Source: an uncultured Rhodospirillales bacterium
GTDB taxonomy: Bacteria; Pseudomonadota; Alphaproteobacteria; Rhodospirillales; Defluviicoccaceae
NCBI GenBank assembly: GCA_937127205.1
Contig: CAKZLS010000301.1
Span: 1-10,455, forward strand
DNA: 10,455 bases
Reading direction: 5' to 3'
Under the pieces are notes generated by a model that ran no database searches, had not been told where the DNA came from, and saw only the letters and a list, made by a program, of their open reading frames with translations. Position 1 is the stretch's first letter; each line of letters starts with the position of its first letter. Of the stretch, positions 1-6,616 are shown piece by piece. The position numbers and the translations under genes were made by a program.

Positions 1-1
1 C

Positions 2-58
2 GGGCTGAAGATTACCGGTCAACAACCCATAAGTGGACCCGAGGGAAATCATGAGTGA
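2..58 (+). CDS. C-terminal tail of upstream gene, probably ribB/ribBA (partial)
   Basis: The frame starting at base 2 is open and ends at a TGA at 56-58, just inside ribH. Its 18 residues include GLKITGQQPI, which resembles the 'G-L/V-x-V-x-x-x-P-I' segment near the end of GTP cyclohydrolase II domains. In alphaproteobacteria a RibB or RibBA gene often precedes ribH, so the context fits. The tail is too short to be sure. The frame starting at base 1 is also open, to a TGA at 52-54 that would form an ATGA overlap with ribH, and it cannot be excluded. I prefer frame 2 on residue similarity only. Confidence 0.4.
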   Translation, partial: GLKITGQQPISGPEGNHE

Positions 59-515
59 CGGCCGACATGTGCTAATTGTCGAGGCGCGGTTCTACGAAGA
101 TATCGCAGACCAACTGGTGACCGGGGCAACCGCAGTTCTGAGCGAATCCGGTGTGGAAAGCAAACGGCTCTCGGTTCCGGGCGTTTTCGAAATCCCGGCC
201 GCAATCCGATTTGCCGCGCGCGCAATGGACACAGAGAAACAAAGTGAACGTTATGATGGCTTTCTCGCTCTAGGTTGTGTCATCCGGGGTGAAACTGATC
301 ACTATGACCATATCTGTAGAGAGGCGAGCCATGCTCTGATGCGTTTGGCAGTAGACCATTCCTTGGCCCTCGGCTTCGGAGTTTTAACGTGCGCTTCTTA
401 CGAGCAGGCGAGAGTTCGCGCCGCTGTCGATGAGAAAAACAAAGGTGCTGAGGCAGCGTTCGCTTGCCTGAGGATGATGGAATTGAGGCAAACGTTCTTG
501 CCGACGCCGATATGA
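51..515 (+). CDS. ribH: 6,7-dimethyl-8-ribityllumazine synthase
   Basis: This is a cytoplasmic enzyme that condenses 5-amino-6-ribitylaminouracil with 3,4-dihydroxy-2-butanone 4-phosphate, the penultimate step of riboflavin synthesis. The product is 154 residues, normal for the family. Visible motifs are the N-terminal strand with the substrate-stacking aromatic (VEARFYED, F14), VPGVFEIP (about residues 48-55), GCVIRGETDHYD with the conserved catalytic-type His at residue 84, and the phosphate-binding NKGAEAA segment (K131). The start is ATG 51 because a GAGGGA ribosome-binding site lies at 41-46. A GTG at 33 is in frame but poorly placed. The stop overlaps the nusB start as ATGA, a typical sign of translational coupling. 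Riboflavin gene plus nusB is a classic bacterial pairing. Confidence 0.95.
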   Translation: MSDGRHVLIVEARFYEDIADQLVTGATAVLSESGVESKRLSVPGVFEIPAAIRFAARAMDTEKQSERYDGFLALGCVIRGETDHYDHICREASHALMRLAVDHSLALGFGVLTCASYEQARVRAAVDEKNKGAEAAFACLRMMELRQTFLPTPI

Positions 516-1006
516 ACGCGAATGCCGCTGCACCATCTCGTGGACAGCGCAGCGCCACTCGCTTGGCCGCTGTGCAAGCGCTTTATCAAATTGATGTTGC
601 CGATGCCTCTCCCGAGGAGGTGCTTCAGGGCTTCAAGGGTGAAAGTTGGTCGAAAGCCGACCCAAATTTGGAGCTTCCCGCTCCCGATGAGCAATTGCTC
701 GAAGATTTAGTTATGGGCGTTTTCGGGCAGCAGCCCTCAGTCGATGCGGCGCTGGATGCCGCTCTCGATGTGGGGCACAGCATCGAGCGGCTTGAGGTCC
801 TTTTGCGGGCTGTACTGCGGGCGGGCGCTTATGAGCTTAAGCCCCTCTCCTCGGTGCCGTCAAAGGTGGTCATTAACGAGTATGTCGACCTCGCACATGC
901 GTTTTTTGCCGGCAAAGAGCCAGCCCTGGTTAATGCGGTTCTGGACCGGTTGGCCCACAGCTTAGGTCCCGCAGATAAGACACAAGACAAAACTGATGGG
1001 CGCTGA
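512..1006 (+). CDS. nusB: Transcription antitermination factor NusB
   Basis: NusB binds boxA RNA with NusE (ribosomal protein S10) and helps RNA polymerase read through rRNA operons. The product is 164 residues. After a short Ala/Ser/Arg-rich lead comes the hallmark RSATRLAAVQALYQIDV segment (about residues 12-28). The C-terminal helices contain IERLEVLLRAVLRAGAYEL and the family's 'P-S-K-V-V-I-N-E-Y-V-D-L-A-H-A-F' and 'P-A-L-V-N-A-V-L-D' stretches. ATG 512 is chosen over the in-frame TTG at 464 because it overlaps the ribH stop by 4 bases and places RSATRLAAVQ at the usual distance. The 3' end overlaps thiL by 11 bases, so ribH, nusB and thiL are almost certainly one transcript. Confidence 0.95.
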   Translation: MNANAAAPSRGQRSATRLAAVQALYQIDVADASPEEVLQGFKGESWSKADPNLELPAPDEQLLEDLVMGVFGQQPSVDAALDAALDVGHSIERLEVLLRAVLRAGAYELKPLSSVPSKVVINEYVDLAHAFFAGKEPALVNAVLDRLAHSLGPADKTQDKTDGR

Positions 1007-2012
1007 TCGGCTTAACGAGTTCGAACTCATCGCCCGCTTTTTTGTTCCCCTGGCGGCAGGTGAACCGGGTGCGTTTGGACTATCGGACGATGCCGCGGCC
1101 ATTGCGCTGGAGTCTGGGCACCGCATGGTGGTGACAACCGATACGATTGTCAGCGGAGTTCATTTTGTGGAATCGGATCCGCCGGAATCCGTCGCAGCAA
1201 AAGCGTTGGCCGTCAATCTCTCGGACCTAGCGGCAATGGGAGCCAAGCCTCGAGCTTATACCCTCTCGTTGGCGTTGCCGAAGGACTGGTCGTCTCAAGA
1301 AACCATCTTGTGGCTTGAGGGGTTTGTTTGTCGGCTGGCCTGGGATCAGCGGAAGTCGGAAGTTCATCTCATTGGTGGAGATACCGTTTCTTCACCAGGA
1401 CCGATGTGTATTACAATAACTGCTCTAGGGGCGGTGAGGGCGGGTTCGGAACTGCGCCGCTCAACGGCGCGCCCAGGCGATCTCATATTTGTATCGGGCT
1501 CAATTGGAGATGCGGCGTTGGGCCTAAAGTACATTGCTGGGGAATTGCCAGACCTTCCTCTCGAATTTGGCGACGCTCTGGTCAATCGCTATCGGTTTCC
1601 TCAAGCGAGAACTGAGCTTGGACAACAATTGGTTGGGATTGCTCGTGGCGTAGCGGACGTTTCCGATGGCTTGGTTGCAGACCTTGAACACATCTGTGTG
1701 GCGTCTAACGTCTCGGCAACCATCGAGGCATCCAGCGTACCGCTTTCCTCGGCGGCTCGAGCTGCGATCGACGTCAACCCTGATCTACTTGCCGTGGCGT
1801 TGACCGGCGGGGACGACTATGAGCTCGTTTTCGCAGTTCCGCCTGCATCTGCCAACGTGATACAAGCTATCTCAAAGACCTCTTCTACGTCGTTGACGGC
1901 AATCGGTCGGGTCGACGAACCGGACCCAAAAAACCTTGGGACATACGCGCATGTGCTGGGACCAAACGGTTCTCCGCTAGATCTAACGATCCACGGTTAC
2001 CAACATTTTTAA
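996..2012 (+). CDS. thiL: Thiamine-monophosphate kinase
   Basis: ThiL phosphorylates thiamine monophosphate to thiamine pyrophosphate with ATP, the last step of cofactor synthesis. It has the AIR synthase/PurM fold. The 338 residues carry all the expected motifs: the metal-binding LSDDAAAI (D31, D32), VKALAVNLSDLAAMGA-type helix (about 67-82), IGGDTV (G127-T130), GDLIFVSGSIGDAALGL (about 162-178), ADVSDGL (D221-G225) and TGGDDYEL (G271-L277). The gene begins inside the 3' end of nusB with an 11-base overlap. There is no strong Shine-Dalgarno, which fits translational coupling. No terminator of convincing strength follows directly. Confidence 0.95.
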   Translation: MGADRLNEFELIARFFVPLAAGEPGAFGLSDDAAAIALESGHRMVVTTDTIVSGVHFVESDPPESVAAKALAVNLSDLAAMGAKPRAYTLSLALPKDWSSQETILWLEGFVCRLAWDQRKSEVHLIGGDTVSSPGPMCITITALGAVRAGSELRRSTARPGDLIFVSGSIGDAALGLKYIAGELPDLPLEFGDALVNRYRFPQARTELGQQLVGIARGVADVSDGLVADLEHICVASNVSATIEASSVPLSSAARAAIDVNPDLLAVALTGGDDYELVFAVPPASANVIQAISKTSSTSLTAIGRVDEPDPKNLGTYAHVLGPNGSPLDLTIHGYQHF

Positions 2013-2351
2013 AGCGTAATGTGTGCAACGATTTCCGGGGGGATTACCGGTTGTTTTGATCGACTTAGGGTTACGGTGCGTGGCGCGGAACGACAGTGCT
2101 CGGGCCCAAATTAACCCACTGCAAGACAATGTGGATTTGGCCGATTTCTCACATTAAGTCCGTTTCGGCTCGCAACAACCGGAACCGCCAAAAAGATTGC
2201 TGCAATGCAACAGTCGCATGTTGCGTTTTCAACCCGCATCTGGCATTTTTCGCCGAATTTACTAAAGATAAAATGTGCGATGCATCGCGGGAGGGGGTTA
2301 TTCCACAGGTTCCCGGCGGCGTGTCCGAACCAAAAAAAGGGACCAATCAAC
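2013..2351 (+). promoter_or_regulatory. thiL-hppA intergenic region, probable hppA promoter and leader
   Basis: This 339-base stretch holds no gene I can support; frames open here have poor starts and no recognisable protein. A -10-like TAAAAT at 2269-2274 sits in an A/T-rich patch about 78 bases before the hppA ATG, but I find no good -35 at 16-18 bases from it, so the promoter call is weak. Immediately before hppA, AAGGGA at 2337-2342 lies 9 bases from ATG 2352 and is a good ribosome-binding site. The gap suggests hppA is transcribed separately from ribH-nusB-thiL. Confidence 0.4.
2204..2227 (+). terminator. Weak hairpin, possible thiL-side terminator or hppA upstream structure
   Basis: GCAACA at 2207-2212 and TGTTGC at 2219-2224 pair perfectly around a 6-base loop. 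The stem extends to 9 pairs with A-T, A-T and one T-G wobble, and the 3' arm runs into TTTT at 2226-2229. The T-run is short and the stem only moderately G/C rich. It lies nearly 200 bases after thiL. It could be a weak intrinsic terminator for the upstream operon or chance. Confidence 0.3.
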
Positions 2352-4454
2352 ATGGTTTATTTCATCGTCATCCTCTCGGGGATCGTGGCGTTGGCCTATG
2401 GTGTCTACGCCAGCCGATCCGTGCTTGGCGCAGACGCCGGCAATGCCCGGATGCAGGAGATCTCCGGAGCGGTGCAGGAGGGAGCGGCTGCTTATCTTAA
2501 CCGTCAGTACCTGACCATCGGTATCGTTGGCATCGTCGTCGCGGTAATTCTATTCGTTTTCTTAGGTTGGACAGTGGCACTCGGTTACGCCATCGGTGCC
2601 GTTCTCTCCGGCGCGACCGGCTACATTGGCATGAATATTTCGGTGCGCGCCAACGTTCGCGTCGCCGAAGCCGCTCGCGTCGGTCTGGGCCAAGGCCTTT
2701 CGCTCGCGTTCAAGGCGGGCGCGGTTACGGGGATGTTGGTCGCTGGTTTGGCGTTGCTGGCTGTTGTGATTTATTACCTATTCCTATTGGCCATGGGCGC
2801 CGAGGGGCGGGCACTGATTGATCCGCTTGTCGGACTGGGTTTTGGTGCTTCGCTGATCTCCATCTTCGCCCGGCTGGGTGGTGGTATCTTCACCAAGGGT
2901 GCCGACGTGGGCGCTGATCTGGTGGGTAAGGTAGAGGCGGGCATTCCCGAAGACGATCCCCGTAATCCGGCGGTTATTGCTGACAACGTTGGCGACAACG
3001 TCGGCGATTGTGCCGGAATGGCGGCCGACCTGTTCGAAACCTATGTGGTTACGGTGGTTGCGACCATGGTTTTGGCCTCCATCTTTTTCTTCGGCACAGA
3101 CGCGATGAGCGACATGATGTTGTACCCGCTGGCCATTGGTGGCGTCTGCCTCCTGGCGTGCGTCGGGTCCACGTTCTTCGTCAAGCTTGGCTCCAGCAAT
3201 AGTATCATGGGTGCCTTGTATAAGGGGTTTGTCGGTTGTGCGGTGATATCCGCCGTGCTGTTGCTTCCGATCACAGCTTGGGTGATCGGCCTCGGGACTG
3301 AGTATACGGTTGGTGCCGTAACCTTCACTGGGTGGTCGTTGTTCTTCTGTGGCGTTGTCGGATTGGTCCTCACCGGCTTGATTATCTGGGTCACCGAGTA
3401 TTACACGGGAACCAATTTCCGTCCGGTGCAATCCATCGCCGCCTCGTCTCAGACGGGCCACGGCACGAATATCATTCAGGGGCTGGCAATCTCCATGGAG
3501 GCTACCGCCATCCCGGCACTGCTCATCTGTGCGGCGATCATCATCACTTACATGCTCGCGGGCCTCTTCGGCATCGCCATTGCGGTGACCGCCATGTTGG
3601 CGCTGGCGGGTATGGTCGTGGCGCTCGATGCTTATGGGCCGGTTACGGACAATGCCGGCGGTATCGCCGAAATGGCCGATATGGAGGCCGACGTCAGAAA
3701 GACCACCGATGCCCTGGACGCGGTGGGCAATACCACCAAGGCGGTAACCAAGGGTTACGCTATTGGGTCCGCTGGTTTGGGCGCCCTGGTGCTGTTTGCT
3801 GCGTACACCCAGGACTTGAACTTCTTCATTTCCGACCCCGTGCAGTTCCCATATTTCGCAGGCCTCGAGATCGACTTCTCTTTGTCGAATCCGTATGTGG
3901 TCGTCGGGTTGTTGATTGGAGGGTTGCTCCCGTATCTCTTCGGAGCTCTCGGCATGACCGCGGTTGGTCGGGCCGCCAGCGCGGTGGTGGTGGAGGTTCG
4001 TCGGCAGTTCAAGGAAATTCCAGGGATAATGGAAGGAACCGGTCGTCCCGAATATGGCAAGTGTGTAGATATGCTGACCAAGGCGGCCATCAAGGAGATG
4101 ATCATTCCATCCTTGTTGCCGGTGTTGGCGCCGATTGTCTTGTACGGCATCATTCTCGCCATCGCCGGAAAAGCGGCCGCGTTTGCCGCCGTCGGCTCCA
4201 TGCTCCTTGGGGTGATCGTTACGGGCTTGTTTGTCGCCATCTCGATGACCGCTGGTGGCGGTGCCTGGGACAATGCCAAGAAGTATATCGAAGATGGCAA
4301 TTATGGTGGTAAGGGCTCAGAAGCTCACAAGGCCGCTGTGACGGGTGACACGGTGGGTGATCCTTATAAGGATACCGCCGGTCCTGCGGTTAATCCGATG
4401 ATCAAGATCACCAACATTGTCGCGCTTCTGTTGCTCGCGATGCTGGCACACTAA
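2352..4454 (+). CDS. hppA: K+-independent H+-translocating membrane pyrophosphatase
   Basis: This integral membrane pump (about 16 transmembrane helices in the family) couples hydrolysis of pyrophosphate to proton transport across the cytoplasmic membrane. The product is 700 residues, full length. The pyrophosphate-binding signature D-x7-K-x-E is intact at D185, K193 and E195, followed by the acidic IPEDDPRNPAVIADNVGDNVGD loop region. The GNTTKAVTKG segment has Lys at residue 463 and Thr at 466. Established family knowledge assigns Lys at this site to K+-independent H+-pumps, whereas K+-dependent enzymes have Ala. The C-terminal catalytic loop GGAWDNAKKYIE, the GDTVGDPYKDTAGPA motif and a final hydrophobic helix are present. 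ATG 2352 is chosen for its AAGGGA site 9 bases upstream and because MVYFIVILSGIVALAYG is a typical first helix; the frame is open further upstream but not protein-like. It is followed by a strong terminator and appears monocistronic. Confidence 0.97.
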   Translation: MVYFIVILSGIVALAYGVYASRSVLGADAGNARMQEISGAVQEGAAAYLNRQYLTIGIVGIVVAVILFVFLGWTVALGYAIGAVLSGATGYIGMNISVRANVRVAEAARVGLGQGLSLAFKAGAVTGMLVAGLALLAVVIYYLFLLAMGAEGRALIDPLVGLGFGASLISIFARLGGGIFTKGADVGADLVGKVEAGIPEDDPRNPAVIADNVGDNVGDCAGMAADLFETYVVTVVATMVLASIFFFGTDAMSDMMLYPLAIGGVCLLACVGSTFFVKLGSSNSIMGALYKGFVGCAVISAVLLLPITAWVIGLGTEYTVGAVTFTGWSLFFCGVVGLVLTGLIIWVTEYYTGTNFRPVQSIAASSQTGHGTNIIQGLAISMEATAIPALLICAAIIITYMLAGLFGIAIAVTAMLALAGMVVALDAYGPVTDNAGGIAEMADMEADVRKTTDALDAVGNTTKAVTKGYAIGSAGLGALVLFAAYTQDLNFFISDPVQFPYFAGLEIDFSLSNPYVVVGLLIGGLLPYLFGALGMTAVGRAASAVVVEVRRQFKEIPGIMEGTGRPEYGKCVDMLTKAAIKEMIIPSLLPVLAPIVLYGIILAIAGKAAAFAAVGSMLLGVIVTGLFVAISMTAGGGAWDNAKKYIEDGNYGGKGSEAHKAAVTGDTVGDPYKDTAGPAVNPMIKITNIVALLLLAMLAH

Positions 4455-4476
4455 GTCGATAAGTTGGACACCACGG

Positions 4477-4511
4477 AAAAACCCCGCAAGATCATCTTGC
4501 GGGGTTTTTTT
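4477..4511. terminator. Bidirectional intrinsic terminator between hppA and bamE
   Basis: Bases 4477-4491 and 4495-4509 are perfect reverse complements (15 bp) around a 3-base TCA loop. The core is CCCCGCAAGA paired with TCTTGCGGGG. The 3' side has seven T from 4505 to 4511, and the 5' side has five A, which read as T on the minus strand. It lies 22 bases after the hppA stop and 27 bases beyond the bamE stop, so it can end both convergent transcripts. Confidence 0.93.
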
Positions 4512-4538
4512 CCGATCGAATGCGCAAAGTATCCGACG

Positions 4539-5030
4539 TTATTGGCCCGGCAGGCGGTCGTCCGTCGCGCCCCCACCGAACCGACCGATATTCCCGATAA
4601 ATTCATCGAGTATCGAGACATCGTTACCGGTGGTTGGCGTTTCCCGATCAACAATATCGACCTCACGTTTTTGATCGAGCCCCAACTTGTCAATTTCCTG
4701 CACAATCCCCTCGCTGTTGAACTTAACGACCACTACCTGCTGTTCAGTAACCTTAGGCGCAAGAAACGCCAATGTTTCCGTTCGATTGCTGATGTAATAC
4801 CAAGAATCGTCGTCGAATGGAGATGTGGATGACGGCGATCCGAGGATCGCCGCGACATCATCGCGAGTATGCTGCCCGGCAACCAGTTCATTCAAGCGAT
4901 CGGGTTCTAGTTTGTCACCGTGTGTGTTCACGGTACCACTACACGCAGCAACACCGAAACACAGCATTATTGCGGTGACGTTGGTCTTACCGCAACGTAA
5001 TCGTTGCCTGCGTGGCCTATTGTTACCCAT
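4539..5030 (-). CDS. bamE: Outer membrane protein assembly factor BamE (SmpA/OmlA lipoprotein)
   Basis: BamE is a small lipoprotein of the BAM complex, which inserts beta-barrel proteins into the outer membrane. The product is 163 residues. A basic N-terminus (RPRRQRLRCGK) is followed by a hydrophobic stretch and a lipobox ending VAAC, with Cys30 as the predicted lipidated residue. The SmpA/OmlA domain covers about residues 40-120: LEPDRLNELVAGQHTRDDVAAILGSPSSTSPFDDDSWYY has the family's 'L..G.t..dV...LG.P' pattern and the D-x-W-Y-Y-I core, followed by a QQVVVVKFNSEGIV strand. The tail after about residue 125 is Gly/Asp rich and probably disordered. ATG 5030 has only a weak purine-rich site (GAGAAAG) directly upstream. 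The gene is divergent from the bc1 chaperone gene, as is common in alphaproteobacteria. Confidence 0.9.
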   Translation of the reverse strand: MGNNRPRRQRLRCGKTNVTAIMLCFGVAACSGTVNTHGDKLEPDRLNELVAGQHTRDDVAAILGSPSSTSPFDDDSWYYISNRTETLAFLAPKVTEQQVVVVKFNSEGIVQEIDKLGLDQKREVDIVDRETPTTGNDVSILDEFIGNIGRFGGGATDDRLPGQ

Positions 5031-5054
5031 CTTTCTCTAATCAGCCCTATGTCT

Positions 5055-5083
5055 AGTATTGAGCTTGCATATGAGGCATTCAA
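5055..5083 (-). promoter_or_regulatory. Candidate bamE promoter
   Basis: On the minus strand, TTGAAT (5083-5078) and AATACT (5060-5055) are separated by exactly 17 bases. The resemblance to the sigma-70 consensus is fair: -35 matches 4 of 6 and the -10 is imperfect. Transcription would begin near 5048, leaving a leader of about 18 bases before the bamE ATG. I found no equally good plus-strand promoter for the divergent gene in 5031-5185. Confidence 0.4.
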
Positions 5084-5185
5084 GCCAACGGCGTGTCATT
5101 TAGTCGCGTCAATTTATTGCACCGGCACGTCCGTACTGTCAATTAATGGTAGATTTATGCTCCTTGAGGATTGGTGAGGCTAGTG

Positions 5186-5752
5186 ATGAAATTTCCGCGG
5201 TTGTTCAGAGACCCTGCTGCCAAGGATGCTGCACATCGTATTTACTCAAGGATCGTCGAACAGTCTCGGCTTCCTGCGTTCTATGTGGATTGCGGTGTCG
5301 AAGATACACCGGACGGTCGGTTTGACATGATTGCATTGCATGCCTCGTTAATACTTCGCCGGCTCAAGCGTGATGGCGAAGCAAGTGCAGAACTTGCCCA
5401 AGAAGTCTTCGATCTGATGTTCGCGGACATGGATCAAAATCTTCGTGAAATGGGTGTAGGTGATATTGGCGTCGGAAAGCGTGTAAAGGGCATGGCCCAA
5501 AGTTTTTATGGACGGCTTGCCGCCTACGATGCGGGATTGGCTGCCCCAAGTGATGAGGATTTAATGGCGGCGCTTAAGCGAAATCTCTTCAGGAAAAGTT
5601 CTCCTGCCGATGCGCAAGTTGCTGCCGTTGCTGCATATGTGCGCCGCGAGAGCGCCTCAATGGATGCTCAAGCGACAGAGGCATTCGTCATAGGAACCGT
5701 CAATTTTGGGCCGCCGCCCAGCTGTGCCTTGGAACAAAACAATGAGCGATGA
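5186..5752 (+). CDS. Ubiquinol-cytochrome c chaperone family protein (CBP3/UQCC1-like)
   Basis: This is a member of the family of mitochondrial Cbp3/UQCC1 (Pfam Ubiq_cyt_C_chap), which in mitochondria helps synthesis and assembly of cytochrome b for the bc1 complex. A similar role here is inferred. The product is 188 residues. The family core runs from about residue 15 to 115: a 'R-I-Y-S-R-I-V-E-Q-S-R-L-P-A-F-Y' start, the GVEDTPDGRFDMIALHASLILRRL block, then FDLMFADMDQNLREMGVGDIGVGKRVK and SFYGRLAAYD. ATG 5186 is chosen for the TGAGG site at 5175-5179. An upstream TTG (5171) has its GAGGA too close, and GTG 5183 is adjacent. There is no signal peptide, so it is cytoplasmic or peripheral. The 3' end overlaps the DUF177 gene by 11 bases. 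Confidence 0.88.
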   Translation: MKFPRLFRDPAAKDAAHRIYSRIVEQSRLPAFYVDCGVEDTPDGRFDMIALHASLILRRLKRDGEASAELAQEVFDLMFADMDQNLREMGVGDIGVGKRVKGMAQSFYGRLAAYDAGLAAPSDEDLMAALKRNLFRKSSPADAQVAAVAAYVRRESASMDAQATEAFVIGTVNFGPPPSCALEQNNER

Positions 5753-6317
5753 AGAACGATGCGAATTCTCCCATTTGATCAGTATCGACAGAGTTGAAAG
5801 CGACAAATACACCTTTTCCATTGAGGCAAGCGTTGACGAACGTCAATTGCTGGCGGCGCGGTTGCGTGTGCTATCGATCGAATATCTAACAGCTCATGGC
5901 GCCTTGTTTCAGGACGCAGACTCATCGAAAGTGGAACTAAGAGTGCGATTGAACGCGGAAATTATACAGCAGTGTATCGTTTCACTGGAGCCGGTCGTCC
6001 AGCGAATCGACGTTGAGTTCACACGTATTTATGATCCGGAAATGAGGAGTGAGTGGAATGACTTAGGGGGTGGCGGGGAAGAAATCTATCTAGATCTGGA
6101 CGATGATGACCTTGCTGAACCGATTGTCGGAGGGAAGATTGACGCCGCAGAAATCATCGCCGAACAGCTTGCTTTGGAATTAGATCCGTATCCGCGTATT
6201 TCCGCTGCGACATTCGAAAGCGTCGCTATGAGAGGCGGTCAAACCAACGAAAAACATGAACCAGCAAATCCTTTTGCCGCATTGGCTAAAGTGAGAGAGA
6301 AGTTGAAAAATGGGTAG
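5742..6317 (+). CDS. DUF177 / YceD family protein
   Basis: This 191-residue acidic cytoplasmic protein belongs to the DUF177 family, whose E. coli member YceD is linked to 23S rRNA accumulation. The exact role in alphaproteobacteria is not established. Recognisable parts are the N-terminal FSHLISIDRV, the ASVDERQLLAARLRVLSIEYLTA helix, the central QQCIVSLEPVVQRIDVEFTRIYDP block with the family Cys and Leu-Glu-Pro, and the C-terminal EPIVGGKIDAAEIIAEQLALELDPYPR. ATG 5742 has GGAA at 5731-5734 and overlaps the preceding stop. A TTG at 5706 is in frame, but it reads through coding sequence of the chaperone gene and has no site. In many bacteria, including some Rhodospirillales, rpmF (ribosomal protein L32) follows this gene; no L32 reading frame is present here. 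Confidence 0.88.
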   Translation: MSDEERCEFSHLISIDRVESDKYTFSIEASVDERQLLAARLRVLSIEYLTAHGALFQDADSSKVELRVRLNAEIIQQCIVSLEPVVQRIDVEFTRIYDPEMRSEWNDLGGGGEEIYLDLDDDDLAEPIVGGKIDAAEIIAEQLALELDPYPRISAATFESVAMRGGQTNEKHEPANPFAALAKVREKLKNG

Positions 6318-6616
6318 TGACGCACTTGCCCTAGTCGTCGATTTTGTTTAAGTAGGTCGCGCCTTAGCCATTAGGCTTTAATATATAAGCCGTGGCGTGA
6401 AAGGTTCCTCTGGAATGTTTTTTCGGACTGCTCCGCAACCTGATGGTTCCCAACGTGAGCAGAGACTCACTTGCGATATGTTCGTTGGCTGAACCAAGTT
6501 GGTTGATTGAGTTGGCGACCTGCATGATTTTGGGTTTTCTGCCAACTGCCCGGGTCGAACTATGAATGGACCTTGCGAGCGTGGTTCGCGTATCAGGAGC
6601 TAGGACGACGTTTCCA
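6318..6616 (+). promoter_or_regulatory. DUF177-plsX intergenic region, probable plsX-fabH promoter and leader
   Basis: This 299-base stretch has no supportable gene. I checked for rpmF (L32): there is no basic MAVPKxK-type start in any plus frame, and the longest ATG frame (from 6416) stops after about 25 codons. An A/T-rich patch at 6377-6388 with TATATA at 6382-6387 is a candidate -10 region without a good -35. It sits between a 5-bp inverted repeat (GGCTT 6374-6378 and AAGCC 6387-6391). A promoter there would give a leader of over 200 bases containing the nested stem-loop listed separately. Confidence 0.4.
6436..6505 (+). ncRNA. Nested stem-loop in the plsX leader (candidate structured RNA)
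   Basis: Four complementary blocks nest in order: CAACC 6436-6440 with GGTTG 6501-6505; TGGTTC 6444-6449 with GAACCA 6491-6496; CCAAC 6450-6454 with GTTGG 6484-6488; GTGAG 6455-6459 with CTCAC 6466-6470 around the loop CAGAGA. The left arm is nearly continuous, and the right arm has a 13-base bulge (6471-6483) plus short internal loops. An alternative small hairpin, AACC 6492-6495 with GGTT 6501-6504, would compete with the outer pairing. The pairing is seen directly; that it is a functional RNA is inference. Confidence 0.35.

Noticed and set aside
2021..2058. CCGG...CCGG hairpin followed by TTTT just after thiL
   Set aside because: Only four consecutive pairs form around an 8-base loop, and the T-run is short, so it is not a convincing terminator.
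2047..2182. 9-bp inverted repeat CCGGTTGTT (2047-2055) / AACAACCGG (2174-2182) in the thiL-hppA gap
   Set aside because: The arms are 118 bases apart, and a 9-bp match in a 340-base region is not unlikely by chance. There is no supporting structure between them.
2205..2351. 49-codon in-frame N-terminal extension of hppA
   Set aside because: The extension is not hydrophobic, contains a Cys/His/Arg-rich unprotein-like stretch, and the ATG at 2352 has a good ribosome-binding site and a typical first helix.
2784..3461. 225-codon minus-strand frame and a 326-codon alternate plus frame (3332-4312) inside hppA
   Set aside because: Both are shadows of a G/C-rich, highly constrained membrane protein gene. 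Their translations show no family motifs, whereas the hppA frame has every catalytic motif.
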